Source: Rhodocollybia butyracea (Eukaryota; Basidiomycota; Agaricomycetes; Agaricales; Omphalotaceae). From it: DNA of 64,000 bases. How positions within the stretch are numbered: the stretch's first letter is position 1; each line of letters begins with the position of its first letter. The position numbers and the translations under genes are program-made. Of the stretch, positions 10,531 through 21,975 are shown one piece after another. The DNA is taken from the NCBI GenBank assembly GCA_015501585.1, contig JADNRY010000018.1, positions 310,001 through 374,000 on the forward strand, written 5' to 3'. Below the pieces are notes generated by a model. It saw only the letters and a program-made list of their open reading frames with translations, was not told the origin of the DNA and made no database searches.

Positions 10531-11805
10531 AAATTTACAAGATAAATATCACATATATTAGAAAGTAACCAGTGGTGGCTAGCATGCCCGGGATCCTGGC
10601 TCCACATCCATATACAGCTTGTTATCTCTTAATCAAAAGTCATTGAGATATAGTTAATTTGATTCAGTAACTCATGTGGACAATTTTTTGAACTTGGCTT
10701 TGAATATATCTTTTCTTCAATTATGAGGCCTTCATGATGACATAATCACTTAAACTGTATGATGACGTCATTTTGATGTCATAGTGATCTCATATAAGCT
10801 TCCTGATCTATACACAATGAAATCTCACTGATTTGTGGTTCTAACAAAATTAAGAGACCTCTAAAAAGAAAAGGTTTTCTCTCTGCTCCACATTAGAGGT
10901 TTGACATGGGAAGGTTTTGCTGACGCAGAGGTATCTAGGTCAAAGATTCCATATCTGGCTGCAAAAGCACTCCAGACAAACCACAGGCCACTCTAGAAAG
11001 TTTTCTACTACTGATAAACTTGCTATTATCAAACAAATCTTTACCAACAGGGCTAAGAATGCAGGACAGGTTGCCAAAATCATGGACACACTCCTCTTCC
11101 AGCCAGTCTCCCCACAGGCCACCCAAAATATCCCTCCCAAAACCAGTGTCAAGCTCTGCAAAAAGCAAACAAAATGCATACTCATCATAGGTCAGAGGAA
11201 CAGATGTTTGGCATGTGCTCATTGTTATCTGGAATGGACTGTCTGACCCATATCTATTGATTTTGATCCCATTTGACCAAATAACCATTTCCCACTCATC
11301 TACATTCCATTCTAGACACTTCTGAGCAAGTGCTAAACAAATTTTCCTGCAACCTGAAATGAGGATGCATTTTGTTTGCTTTTTGCAAGGATTTACACTA
11401 GTTTTGGGATGGATATTTTGGGTGGCCTGTGGGGAGACTGGCTGGAAGAGGAGTGTGTCCATGATTTTGGCAACCTGTCCTGCATTCTTAGCCCTGTTGG
11501 TAAATATTTGTTTGATAATAGCAAAAGCTTATATGACATCACTATGACATCAAAATGACGTCATCATACAGTTCAAGTGATTATGTCATCATGAAGGCCT
11601 CACAATTGAAGAAAAGATATATTCAAAGCCAAGTTCAAAAAATTGTCCACATGAGTTACTGAATTAAATTAACTATATCTCAATGACTTTTGATCAAGAG
11701 ATGACAAGCTAGATATGGACATGGAGCCAGGATCCCAGGCATTCTAGCAACCACTTATTACCCTTTAATATATGTGATATTTATCTTTTAAATTCAGTAG
11801 CTGTT
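10531..11805. mobile_element. Inverted-duplicated Tc1/mariner relic (about 1.27-kb palindrome)
   Basis: The two halves are inverted copies of each other around about 11,260. The outer ~270 bp match strongly (10531-10810 against 11525-11805), and the inner parts match more loosely. Each half carries a piece of Tc1/mariner-type transposase: plus strand 10917-11246 (helix-turn-helix region, KFSTTDKLAIIKQIF) and minus strand 11462 downwards, which reaches a WEMVIWSNGIKINRYGSD stretch, the family's W.DETKINR.GSDG motif with the catalytic D-E changed. It is therefore a defective foldback made from two head-to-head transposase fragments. It sits at the 3' end of the LINE remnant. Confidence 0.6.
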
Positions 11806-14712
11806 GTAGACATTGCTCCTGTAATCAGTTGCGCCACTTGGCGTTGGATGGAAATAAGACATCATGTCATAGCTAGTTGTCTGCCTCTTCTCCGAGTCTG
11901 AGGGACTAGCACAATGTCTGCTGCATACAGCATTTGCGGTAGGGCCTTAGCTTTGTAAAGCTGGCATATGTGGCTTGCTATCATGCCTCCTTTGCTTTTC
12001 ACTAATTGGCTAAATTGTACTAACCATTCATCAGGAAAAGCCGTTTTTGCCTAGGTGACCCCAGAGTGGCCTAAAGCAAACTAGGTGACCTATGAATCCT
12101 ATGGCATCCTAGGAATTTGGCCTCCTTCCTTGCCAGTCAAGGCTCTTGAGGATTCCCTAGGCAAGCCTAGGTTTGCCCAGGTTTGCCCAGGTGCTCCTGG
12201 GGAACACCTAGGGAATCCTCAAGAGCCTTGACTGGCAAGGGAGGAGCCCAAATTCCTAGGATGCCATAGGATTCATAGGTCACCTAGTTTGCTTTAGGCC
12301 ACTCTGGGGTCACCTAGGCAAAAACGGCTTTTCCTGATGTTCTGTTCCTCTCTTGATCATCAGGGCATGGTGTTCCTTCCATCTCAAGCCGCTGTCCATC
12401 AGGGCTCCCAAGAACCTTGAAGCATTCTTTGGCTTCACCAGCTCGCCTGCTACCTGTATGCCTGGTCCTGTTAGTACACTTGTTTTCTGTTTGGTCTTGG
12501 GGTCAGGAGTGGGTTGCCTGTGTCGGGTAAAGTCGGTGAGTTGGAATTTGTCGACGCCGAATGAGCAGTTATGGGATTGTGCCCACTGGAGTATCCCGTC
12601 TTGACAGTGCATTAGATTCTGTAGCTGATTGTGTGCATCTTCCACAGTTCTGGCCCATTTCAGTGCTGCCATGTTGTCCATGAAGCCGAAGCCCTCCTCA
12701 CTGTTTTCTTTCCTGAATAATTGGAGTAGCCCAGCCCCGTAAAGGACATAACCCAACCCTGGGAAAGGATCTCCTTGGTCTTTACCTCCCTGTACTTTGA
12801 ATATGTCTGATACAAAGTCATCAAAACTTATCCGTGTTTTGTGCTTAGCATATTGTCACTTCAACCATTTGACAAGCTCCACTGGTACTCCCATCATTCA
12901 AAGCTCATGGTAGAGCATATCAAGGTCAACACTTGGAAAAGCCCCCTTCACATCCATGAACAAAGCAGAAACTACATACCCTTCTCACCAGAGTTGCTTG
13001 ATTCAAATGATATCTCGTCAACCATGCAACTGTTTGTGTTGCGGCCATGGTGATGCAAGAGAGTAATTGGACGATGGGCCCCAGGTTGGCGATAATCCAG
13101 CTTGCCTGGTTTCCTCAAGACAATGGTCTCTGTTGTGGACAAGTCCTCTGGATAAATGTGGAGGGAGGATGTGGCCCAGTATATTGGGCCAAGGTATGGG
13201 ACAAGGATGTCGATACAGGCCTTGAATAGGTCACTTGGAAAGGTGCCAATGTGGGTAGCTTTTCCATTCTTCATGCGCCATATGTGCTTGATGATTAGTC
13301 GGCTGGTTGGGAGTTGAAACTGCCAAGCTGGAGGTGGATAAGTTGGATTGGGTGGGACATTCAAAGTTGTAGGTGGTGGAGGAAAGAACACTGTCCTGAA
13401 AACTTCTGCTTTTATGTTATTGTTGCTGATGCCTCTCTCTGTTCCGCTAGAATCTTGGGTGACTAGATCTGGGATCCGGGAATGCCCTCCATCTGTAGGC
13501 CCCGCTTCCACTAACTTACCAATGTCCCACATTGTGCTTGACGTAGCTTGTTCCAAGTATTCAATCCACTTCTCTGTCTTTGCTTGCTTTACCTCTGCAG
13601 AAGATGTTTGGTGTATGCAGCGATATTCTTCATGGACCGGGTGTTCAGGATTGAGTCGTTTCCTATATGATTTGTTGCCCAGGTTGTTCTGGGTCCGCCG
13701 CATGTTTGCAAGGTTTGTATTCCACCACCGACATTGTTGTGGGTGCTGGTTGAACAGTGGGACCCACTCTTCCACAACCTCTCCAATTACACCATCTATC
13801 TCTTCAAGTTTGGACCAAAACTGTTGTGTGTGCTCTATTTCTTTAGGTTCGTCAAGTTCCTTCACTTTTTCATCAAGATGTTTCCTAAATTCCTCCCAAT
13901 TGACTCTTTTCCAGTTCCTCTGTTTCCGTGGGTCCGCAATGCCTGTCTGTAAATCAAAAATTGTCAGGATCAGAAAGTGGTCAGTTTTAACTGGCTGAGA
14001 GGCTGGGCTGGTGTTGCACTGTACAACATGACCCAATAGGTCACTGGTACAGAACACATTATCAACTCTGGTGTAGTTGCCTGTTGAAAAGGAATGTGGA
14101 GTTGGTATAAACTCTGGGAGGGCCATGCACATGGAGTGCACCACAATTAATGTGATAAGTGGTGGGCTGCATCGAGGTTTTGAGTGGTGAAGAGGTGGGA
14201 ATTCCGAGGCTTGTCCCACATGGGGTGGTGTAGTGGTTGAAGTCCCCAAACCAAGCCATGTGTAGTGGCGTTTTTGAGATGTTGTGTGCTGCAGGACTGC
14301 ATAGCCATTGGGCTAAAGCAGCCATTGTGCTGTTATTTTCGCAGTCATTATAGATATTAAAGAGGCGCAAAGTTCCAAATTGTCCAACTAATTGGACTAC
14401 AGAAATGTCTTGGTGGTTGATTTTGAGAGCTGTCCAGGTGTTAGTAGGGAGGCATTTGTTGACCATGATGAGGGACCGGGTTGGGATTGTGGACCATAGG
14501 TCATGGTGTTGCAAGGGATAAATTAGGTGGAGATGTGGAAGTGCGTGTGTTCTGCCTAAAAAGTCAATATATGGTTCCTGTACCATCAGGAAGTCTGTGT
14601 TTGTGGCACTCCCGTGTAGGTAGTCATGTATGCAGGTGTCAGATTTGTTAGTGTTTAGCTGCACCACTGTAATCCTGTCTTGCACATGTGGCAACTGGGG
14701 TCCCCTATTCAT
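11806..14712 (-). pseudogene. LINE ORF2 remnant (endonuclease and reverse transcriptase), Tad-like
   Basis: Reading from 14712 down, the N-terminal part shows an apurinic endonuclease domain (VQLNTNKSD, MVQEPYID, AWFGDFNHY). A frame change near 14,200 continues the endonuclease end (DNVFCTSD, KTDHFLIL) and reaches the reverse transcriptase start (KPGKLDYRQPGAHRPI). Near 12,970 another frame break precedes FMDVKGAFPSVD (motif A) and QGDPFPG. At about 12,680 the catalytic FxDD box reads FMDN, so the polymerase is dead. The C-terminal part after the MITE (12029-12339) reads KALPQMLYAADIVLV and ends near ITGAMSTTAT, typical of Tad-group LINEs. Several stops and frame breaks are present. ORF1 (next entry) overlaps its start. 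Confidence 0.75.
12029..12339. mobile_element. Short palindromic MITE in the LINE
   Basis: A 311-bp near-perfect palindrome. Both arms begin CATCAGGAAAAGCCG and pair for about 130 bp, with a small central loop near 12,180. A TT dinucleotide flanks it on both sides (12027-12028, 12340-12341). Removing it with one TT restores an uninterrupted LINE reading frame across the junction (..RGTE-WLVQF..), which fixes the boundaries. Superfamily is uncertain. Confidence 0.75.
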
Positions 14713-15271
14713 TGGGAGCCTCCAGGAAGCGCCTGTCTATTCCATGGTGGCATGCTTGAGTTCCCCCACTCACCTCTGCTCCTAGGTTGACTTGACTGGC
14801 TGGGCCTCACCCTGGACTGTGACCGCAAAATGTAGGCATTGAGAGTTCCCTGTCTTGGGGCTGTGGGAGCTGATTGCCTTGCCGGTGTATGGCTGCATGG
14901 TGGCTCTTGAGACTGTACTCCGCTGCCGTTCCCTGGCTGACCTCCTGCTAAGCGACCTTTACCTTTACCTCTCTGTACTGTTTTCCAGTTTTGGTCATAC
15001 CCCTTTTTTTGTACCTCTAATCGCCAGTTCTGGTTTATGTTCTTCAACATCTTGTTGCCACGCCAGACCCAAGTTTCAGGGTCATCAGTGACATAGAAGC
15101 AATATCCGCAACTTGGGTCTCGCTGCGCCCGCCTCTGGATCTGCTGCAGAAGAGTTGGGCAGTCACAGTCAGCTGCAATGTATCCTTTTGCTTTGCAGAC
15201 AGCACAGTAGAATATGTCAGCTTTGGCTGTGCAGGTTTGGGTGGGATGATCCTTGCTACAGCGCCTGCAAA
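14709..15271 (-). pseudogene. LINE ORF1 remnant with zinc knuckles
   Basis: The frame runs from the foldback boundary at 15271 to a stop at 14709, overlapping the ORF2 start by 4 nt (ATGA-type overlap). It shows CRRCSKDHPTQTC (C-x2-C-x3-H-x4-C) and CAVCKAKGYIAADC, in which a tyrosine stands where histidine is expected. The rest is basic and rich in G, Q and P, as in nucleic-acid-binding ORF1 proteins of fungal LINEs. The N-terminal part is missing or displaced by the foldback element. Confidence 0.65.
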
Positions 15272-16300
15272 ATTGGAATTTTTTACATATCTGTAGATTA
15301 TAATAAGATCAAGCTAAATCACAGTGCCCTGTTCTGGGTTGTCAGGCAAGCATGTGACTTACCTGACCTAGCTGATTCAGGTCATGACCGACTTTTTTAG
15401 GTCATGACCCAAGCCAATTTAAAAATTACTAAATTAAGAAATTTTTCAATTTTTGCAGTGGATGAGGTCAAAGCTGTTTTTATTACCAAATAAGGCAAAT
15501 TTCAAACACCTTGACTGGTTTTATGTTTTTTTAATAGAGTTAGATACATTTGGAAACTTTTATAAATTACTGTATTAGGCAATTTTATTTCAATAAACTT
15601 TTATTTCTTAATTGGGCAATTTTAAAACTTTTGCAGTGGATGAAGCCAAAGCTGATTTCACTACTTATTCAAAAAATGACAAATCTTTTGCAGTGGATGA
15701 GGTCAAAGCTGTTTCCGCTGCCTAGTTAAAAATGACAAATCTGAACACACAAACTGTGTACACTCTTTCTCTAAGGACAATAGCTTGTGGTAGACATCCA
15801 AACCTTTTGTTTATACACAGCATAGGTTGCTCACCTAAAATGAAGCCAATCCTGGGAAACAGCTTTGACCTCATCTACTGCAAAAGATTTGTCATTTTTC
15901 AAATAAGTAATGAAATCAGCTTTGGCTTCATCCACTGCAAAAGTTTTGAAATTGCCCAATTAAGAAATAAAAGTTTATTGAAATAAAATTGCCTAATATA
16001 GTAATTTATAAAAGTTTCCAAATGTATCTAACTCTATTAAAAAAACATAAAACCAGTTAGGGTGTTTGAAATTTGCCTTATTTGGTAATAAAAACAGCTT
16101 TGACCTCATCCACTGCAAAAATTGAAAATTTTCCTAATTTAGTAATTTTTAAATTGGCTTGGGTCATGACCTAAAAAATTCAGTCATGACCTGAATCAGC
16201 TAGGTCAGGTAAGTCACATGCTTGCCTGACAACCCAGAATAGGGCACTGTGACTTAGCTTGATCTTATTATAATCTACAGATATGTAAAAAAATTCCAAT
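15272..16300. mobile_element. Foldback element of about 1.03 kb with long inverted arms
   Basis: Left arm 15272-15780 and right arm 15790-16300 are near-perfect inverted copies, both beginning ATTGGAATTTTTTAC. Each arm holds three copies of a motif reading TTTGCAGTGGATGAGG..AAAGCTG, spaced 50-180 bp apart, as in classic foldback transposons with internal repeats. It lies at the upstream edge of the LINE ORF1. No protein is encoded and no clear target duplication is visible. Confidence 0.65.
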
Positions 16301-16356
16301 AATCCCAATATGTTTCTAAAAATTTCAAGTCATTTTTCTATGATATATCTCCCCCT

Positions 16357-16445
16357 CCTAGACCATACCCTCCTCCTCCTAGACCATACTCTCCCTCACC
16401 TAGACCATGCCCTGCCCCATCTAGGCCATATCCTATCTCACCCCA
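16357..16445. repeat. Degenerate tandem repeat, CTAGACCATACCCT type
   Basis: About four units of roughly 22 bp, each containing CTAG(A/G)CCAT followed by pyrimidine-rich sequence. Neighbouring DNA up to 16,560 keeps the pyrimidine bias and CCTAGG/GACCTA motifs. Confidence 0.5.
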
Positions 16446-16670
16446 GGCCATGACCTACCAACCCCTGGAAAAGACCAACCTGACCTAGGTCAAGACCTAT
16501 TTTCTCAGTCATGACCTAGCTGCCTGGGTTTTGCCTAGGTTTTTGGGTCTTTTTAGTAAGGTCAATGTAACAAAAGTGTAGACTAGTAAGACCAAATATG
16601 TGGTTGCCTGAAGTGGGCTCAATGGAGGTTCAGGAAAAGGGGAAGGGTCAATGGACTAAGCAGTGACTGT

Positions 16671-18111
16671 ATGATCCAGAAAGACAGTGGACTTGATCAG
16701 ATTGTTTCTTGTAACTTCTTGGTCAATGCAAATGATATTATTGATATCTTTTCTGTTGGGTCCAATGTAAGCCGCACAAGTGTTACAAAGTTTATTACAA
16801 TTGAGCTGCAGGGTTGTGAGATGGGAAAGCTGCAGGTGGGCGCCTTGGTGGATGGCAGGGCAATGGTGTCAGTGATGGATGAGAGGTTGTTTGAGAAGGT
16901 GAAGAGCCAGATTTCAGGATGGGAGCCTTCAACACAGTGGCTTTGCATGGCAAACAGTGTGGTGGTGCCAGCCAGAGCACAAGGAAAAGTCTTGTTGCAA
17001 GGAGAAGAAGTCAAGGGTGTTCTGCAGGTTTTTGATAGTGGTGGCGGATGGGACATTTTACTTGGGAAGCCACTGCTGAAAGCATTCAGAGTGGTGCACA
17101 ACTTTGCAGATGATTCAGTCAAGGTGAAGAAGCAAAAACCATCCAGAGTCTTTCAAGATGGATTGGGCAAGAAAGTGACAATTTGCAAGGTGGAGGATGA
17201 AGACACAATGCTGGTGGATACCACAGTGCAGGTTCCACTGGATGAAAAAGCCCACACCATTGACAGGGGGAGTGAGAGATCACAAGCCCCAAGGTTCAGG
17301 GATGTTGACAGTCCACATTCATTGTCAGATGAGCTGACGTGCTTGCCTATCTCATCTCCAGACCCGCCACCCAATGGGGAGGACTAGAGCTCTTCACCAT
17401 ATCCGTAGGCTACGGAGTATGGCCGTATGTTACGGGAAATCTTCCGTACAGTAAGACCTTCAAATCAACCGTATTTTACCGTACCGTTATGCCGTATTAC
17501 GCCGTATACGGTACTTTTGGTGTACATAAGGACATAACTGAATGGTGTTAGATTTTGAGGTGCTACAGCTCAACAGAGCACTTCAATGCTACTCCTGGAA
17601 CAAGTCCACCCTTTTTGGAACTGTACTCAACATCTTTTATGGTGGTCACATAATGTCACGCACCATCACATGCACGTATAACAACTTTTTCTTGCAGTTC
17701 TGAAGTAGGAGAAGCACCTATAGTTAGAATAAGAGCCTTAAGCCTTTCATACATGCAAAATAAATACTATTCACCACATATTTGGGGCGAAGGAGTTCAT
17801 TGTAACACGTGACCCTAAGGTACCGTCCGTATACGGAATACGGCCATATTTTGTCCGTACCGTACCGTAGGAGACGAAGTTGGTCTGTAAATACGGAGAA
17901 AATCTCCATACCGTATACGGTACGTACAGTGACAAGCCCTAGGGAGGACCCAAGTTTCAAAACTCAAAAAGAGGAGCACAGGCATCTGTGGGACACAGAG
18001 TGGAAGCAGGATGAGGAAGATCATATATTAAAGCCTTCTGTAGCATCTCTGGTGGCAGGGTGCAATGTCCATGATATCTCCTATTGGCCCAGGCTGCTTG
18101 ACTGCCAGTAA
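16671..18111 (+). pseudogene. Gypsy-type aspartic protease fragment, split by a hAT MITE
   Basis: The frame 16671-17384 encodes a retropepsin-like domain of fungal Ty3/Gypsy polyproteins: GALVDGRAMVSVMD, then SGWEPSTQWLCMANS, then LQVFDSGGGWDILLGKPLL. The flap and final GKPLL motif are well kept, but the catalytic D-S/T-G reads D-G-R, a form I recall from some fungal Gypsy families. After removal of the hAT MITE with one 8-bp duplication the same frame continues at 17950 (PSFKTQKEEHRHLWD) to a stop at 18111. No reverse transcriptase follows, so this is a truncated polyprotein relic, or less likely a domesticated protease. Confidence 0.65.
17385..17941. mobile_element. hAT-type MITE with 8-bp target duplication
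   Basis: 557 bp flanked by the 8-bp direct repeat GGGAGGAC (17377-17384 and 17942-17949). The ends TAGAGCTCTTCAC and, inverted, TAGGGCTTGTCAC are hAT-type terminal repeats. The interior is packed with CCGTA/TACGG palindromes and has no transposase. Precise removal keeps the interrupted protease frame open. Confidence 0.85.
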
Positions 18112-18533
18112 GACCTTCTTGATATGCATTATTGCAATCGGGAGTTAGTTGCCCTATAAAATGACTTTGCCGATCATCGGCTCAGGGTTAACGGTGATCG
18201 TTGCCTAACTTTCTCGGAGACCTTCCGAATATTGCTTTTAAATATATCCTGGGCAAAAAAATCTTGGAAAGTTCACCAGAACTTTTGCTAGGCCTGTGTA
18301 TATTTCGCGAAATAGGTCTCAAATCTCATAACTTGGAGTTGTGATTTACTGTTTGAATGTAGTACTAATAAGTATCCCATAAGAAAGTAATTGCTAGTGG
18401 AAACGCTGTCACTTCTGTGCCGATCTCTCATCTAACTGCACCGATCACTGGGGCCGAATCCCAAACGAGCTGTGCTACCCTCTTTCCTTCTAGTTATCAC
18501 TTGACCGGCTGCTCTAAATGAACCATTAGCTTC
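18112..18533. other. Intergenic, upstream of the spliced zinc-ribbon-like gene
   Basis: No coding frame. A CTATAAAATG string at about 18,153 is TATA-like but lies 380 bp from the next start codon. Confidence 0.4.
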
Positions 18534-19415
18534 ATGGCTGGAGATCCACTCACGGTTTCAGTCACAGACACTCAGGTAGCTACATGTGGCCGCTGTAAGG
18601 AAGCTATAGTTGGACAACACCTTTTTGTCAAAGCTAAAGGTGTAAGTCGACGTGTTTGTGAAGCCTGTCACAAGTATTACCAAGAGAAGAAGAAGAATGC
18701 TTCAGGTGAGCAACTTTGTATCTGATTCTTTGATGCCAGTAGCCTTTGATATCTCCAGGCCCTTCAGGTTCTTCACAGCTGTTCACGCAACTCACCACCA
18801 ACAATAACAATATCAGGCAGAATGTGAATCAAGCCCAAAGAGGAGGTACGAGGCTCGACTTTTAGTTTCTATTATAGTAGTTGATCTAATGTTAAAGAGT
18901 TCAATGGGCATGTCAAGGCCGTTTCTGTGCGTATGCCAATGGCACCTCCTGCCAATGTTCCTTCTGCTATCAAGATACCATTCCCAGAAGGCCTCCGTAC
19001 TCAGATTGATGGATGTACTGGCTATAGTGATGCCCATAGCTTGTACAAGCAATGTCAACAATTCTACCATGAGAAAGCAATGTCGCCTGGAAATACTGAG
19101 CTCGTTACATTGCAGGCGACGTTGAGCCATCTATCAGGCAGCAAATTCAAGGCTGTTGGGGTATGTGTAGAGATTTATCTCATGTTGAGCCAAGAAGTAA
19201 TACAAGAATCATTACAGGATGTCACTGTAATCATTCTGAATATTAACATACATGTTGGATGCCAAGACCTCTATTCCATTCTGTACCTGTACCTGTTTCC
19301 GAAATGGCTCAAGCACTCTCAGAACGTCGCACTTGTACAAAATGACACGATTCTTGCCAATGACAAGCATGCCGAGATTCTCCCTCGAGTTCCAGACATC
19401 GATGCAATCAGATAG
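18534..19415 (+). CDS. Unrecognised spliced protein with a CxxC..CxxC zinc-ribbon-like N-terminus
   Basis: Four exons join in frame: 18534-18703 (ends TCAG before GTGAGC), 18760-18845, about 18898-19159, and 19219-19415. Introns are 50-60 nt with normal ends. The protein is about 240 residues. Residues 18-48 hold CGRCKEA...VCEACHKYY, a C-x2-C plus C-x2-C pattern suggesting a zinc-binding ribbon. A short Q/N-rich linker follows, then a domain with IPFPEGLRTQIDGCTGYSDAHSLYKQC and an end rich in aliphatic residues (TVIILNINIHVG). I do not recognise the family and give no function. It could be a host gene or part of an older element. It ends just before a Copia LTR (19510) and shows no stop inside the exons. 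Confidence 0.5.
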
Positions 19416-19509
19416 AAGTGCTATGTGACCAAAGGAGTGAAGAAAGTTCAGATGTTGAATACCAGAACTATTCAACTGTACCTTCATATTGAATCTTGAT
19501 TGGTCGCTG

Positions 19510-19807
19510 TGTTGAATATACTTGCGTACCATCCCCTTTTTGTATCGCGTATACTCGCTTTGACGTTTCCTTATTCACTCCGCTTCTTTGTTTACCATTT
19601 GGTTCTTAGTTTACCATTCCTCTTATGCTTACATATGCCCCTTATAAGGGGCTCGAGTCATATATTTCCCTCGATTGTTTTCTTCACAATCGAGGTGCGT
19701 TATTCTCTATTTACCTATATACTTTGTACTGACTAGTAATAGATTTATTCTCTCTTACTTATATATATGATTGTTTTCTTCACAATCGAGATTTATTCTC
19801 TCTGACA
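19510..19807 (+). repeat. Copia-type LTR (5' LTR of a truncated element)
   Basis: Starts TGTTGAATATAC, a common Copia LTR start, and ends CTCTGACA. It contains two copies of a perfect hairpin (CTCGATTGT / ACAATCGAG with a TTTTCTTC-like loop) at about 19670-19696 and 19767-19790. It is followed by a Met-tRNA-type primer site and a Copia gag start. Confidence 0.6.
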
Positions 19808-19819
19808 GATTATGAGACT
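19806..19819 (+). promoter_or_regulatory. Primer binding site, half-tRNA type (elongator tRNA-Met)
   Basis: CAGATTATGAGACT is the exact complement of 14 nt around the CAU anticodon of the common eukaryotic elongator tRNA-Met. Copia elements typically prime from an internal cut site of a methionine tRNA rather than its 3' end. Position directly at the LTR end supports the call. Confidence 0.6.
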
Positions 19820-19921
19820 CGAGCTCTAGACGAGCCAATAAGAAAAATTTCCATCTAGAAATTTTCGTGCCTTTATCTTACAGAAGAAGTATCCAAACTA
19901 CTCGCTACCTACAGTCATACT

Positions 19922-20115
19922 ATGTCCTTCTCAAGTGCTCTCCCCAATACTCCGAAGTTTTCAGAGTCCGAGACGTTGGTTGGTGCTGACTCATGGTGCT
20001 CTTTTAAAACCCAAGTGGAACTCGTTGTCAAGACCAGAGGACTCATAGGATACCTCAGTGGTTCTATTGTACAACCCACTTCTAACCCTACTCCCGCTGC
20101 TATCACCGTAACCGA
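19922..20115 (+). pseudogene. Copia Gag N-terminal fragment, cut by element A
   Basis: ATG at 19922, 114 nt after the LTR end, opens a frame with the typical Copia Gag start: DSWCSFKTQVELVVKTRGL followed by IGYLSGSI. After about 65 codons it is broken at 20116 by the left LTR of element A. The continuation is not found beyond the right LTR of A at 50217, so the rest of this Copia element has been lost or moved. Confidence 0.65.
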
Positions 20116-21956
20116 TATTAGGCCTAAAATTGGCCTAAGGCGTGTAACCGTACATTTTGACACTTTGTACGTGTTATACAATGCAATAAGAGAGTTATAC
20201 GGAGCCCAAGCGTGATAGCTGTTGCCGAGGCAAAGAACTTAACAATAATACTCAGCGAGCCGTGAAAGTACGCCCACAAGCATAGCCTAAAGCCAAGCTA
20301 GCGAGGATACCTGGGCTGCCCGGAGATGTAACGCTAGATCATCAATCTAGTTATACCCAAAGAGTGTAGACTCTCTAAACTACAGGACATCTCGAAGCGG
20401 GATAAGTACTAAGCCAACGCGTTACTTGAGGGAAGGAATTGTGAGGGAAGCATCCCTCGCACTAAGACCCCCAACAAGCTATGTTAAGGTGTGGACTTTA
20501 CAGTCCGTAACAATGGACCAGAACGATCCCGAGGAAACCGTAAAGATCTATTCGCGGCACCGGTCGCAACCGTGAGGACGGTAGAAACATGCTTAGCGGT
20601 CCTACGGAAAGCTACGCGCCGGGATAGCCTTGGCAAATCGAAACATTTGATCTTAGAAATCATACACAGAAGGTCTTATCCATTAAAGCCGACTATCGGG
20701 AATCACTTGTACATACTCAGCGCAGTTGCTCGAGATTATCATAAGTGGTGTCGTTGGAAAGCTAGATAACAGGTCTTCTCGAGAGAATGTTAATCACACT
20801 CAGGATGGACAGAACTATCCGAGGAATAGAATGAAACTCACCCAAGGGAAACCGGGCGGCGAGTGATCATGAAGCGCAAAGGTACTTCTGACCCCGGAGA
20901 ATTGTGGAGTAATCGGAGAAACCTCGCTCGGATCAAAACACTCTAAAACTATGTTAATCCGCACGAAATCATATTTTACCTCTGATATATACCCAAGAAT
21001 GGACTATTTCTTTATTGTGTGTACCATATATAGGCTGGAGTTTCCTTTCCGAGCCAGATTCCTCTGTCCCACTCTCTTTCCGTCTCTCTCCGTATCTGTT
21101 TCATCTATTTTTCGTATTAAACTCTCTCTACTCAGTATATAAGCCAGATATATTTATTCAATAAGACAAGTTTCTTGCCCTCGACTTGACTGCTAAGACC
21201 AGTGCTCCGTAGAACATCCCCACGGGATCAGTAGCGTGACGCCTCCTGACTTGGTTATCTTAAGAAAGTAATAAACTTCACGCGCTTTGCAAAGCCCATT
21301 TATATCTTGATCAAATTTAAGTGTGTAGAGTTCTCTCAAACTCCAGATCGACTCAAATCTATTTGCTTTCTTAGAGGGGACGGCTTCTAGTAAGGGATTA
21401 TTCAGCTCCAGAGTGAGGGTTCCTTAGTTGACTTCTTCACGAAGTTAGACAAGCCACTAAGATTGTGGTACGAGTTCCTAGTGATTAAGTTCACTCACAA
21501 TATCGTAGCTTGGCCCAGAGTTTGGTCGAGGACTTTACGGTGTCACAGCAGCTAGTGCCAGAGTTTGCCTAGGGTTGTTGACAAACCTCGAGATTACTAT
21601 TCTAGCTAGAGCCAGAGTTTGCCTAGGAGAATCTTAGTTTCGTTGTATTGGTTTTGGTTTTGGTTAATTGATTTGGACATACACACCTGGTTCCCTCATA
21701 CACTCGTACACCCCAACTAGGCTTCTCTCGACTTAGTTCTAAGAGTTGTCTAAGCTTAGTTACCCACGTTAGCGCTACGGTCTTGAACCTGGAGCAGTCG
21801 CGCGCATACATCCGATATTACAAAGCTTTCCCTCGGGGAATCTCTGACAACCCGCCCTCGCTCCCTTACATATTGATAGTCTGGTTAGGTGCGGTAGTGT
21901 TTTTGTTAGGTTGTTTTATAGCACCTTTCGCATACCTACACGTAAATACCCAAATA
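20116..21956 (+). repeat. 5' LTR of element A
   Basis: 1,841 bp. Differs from the 3' copy by roughly 2% plus a 14-bp indel near 20435. Most differences are transitions at CpG. Contains repeated GCCAGAGTTTGCCTAGG blocks near 21556 and 21610. Confidence 0.85.
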
Positions 21957-21958
21957 TC

Positions 21959-21975
21959 TGGAGCCCACCGCGAGG
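21959..21975 (+). promoter_or_regulatory. Primer binding site of element A
   Basis: TGGAGCCCACCGCGAGG starts 2 nt after the LTR. It is identical to the site of element B at 33138. Its complement ends in CCA, as a tRNA 3' end should; I could not assign the tRNA. Confidence 0.7.

Noticed and set aside
13348..13998. 216-codon plus-strand frame
   Set aside because: Opposite strand of the LINE ORF2; the minus strand carries the endonuclease and RT motifs.
20491..20769. 93-codon frame in the 5' LTR of A, also open in the 3' LTR (48751-49029)
   Set aside because: Both copies derive from the same LTR, so conservation is automatic; no ATG start and no motif.
21623..21811. 62-codon minus-strand frame identical in both LTRs of A (also 49883-50071)
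   Set aside because: Identity follows from LTR duplication; no independent evidence of coding.
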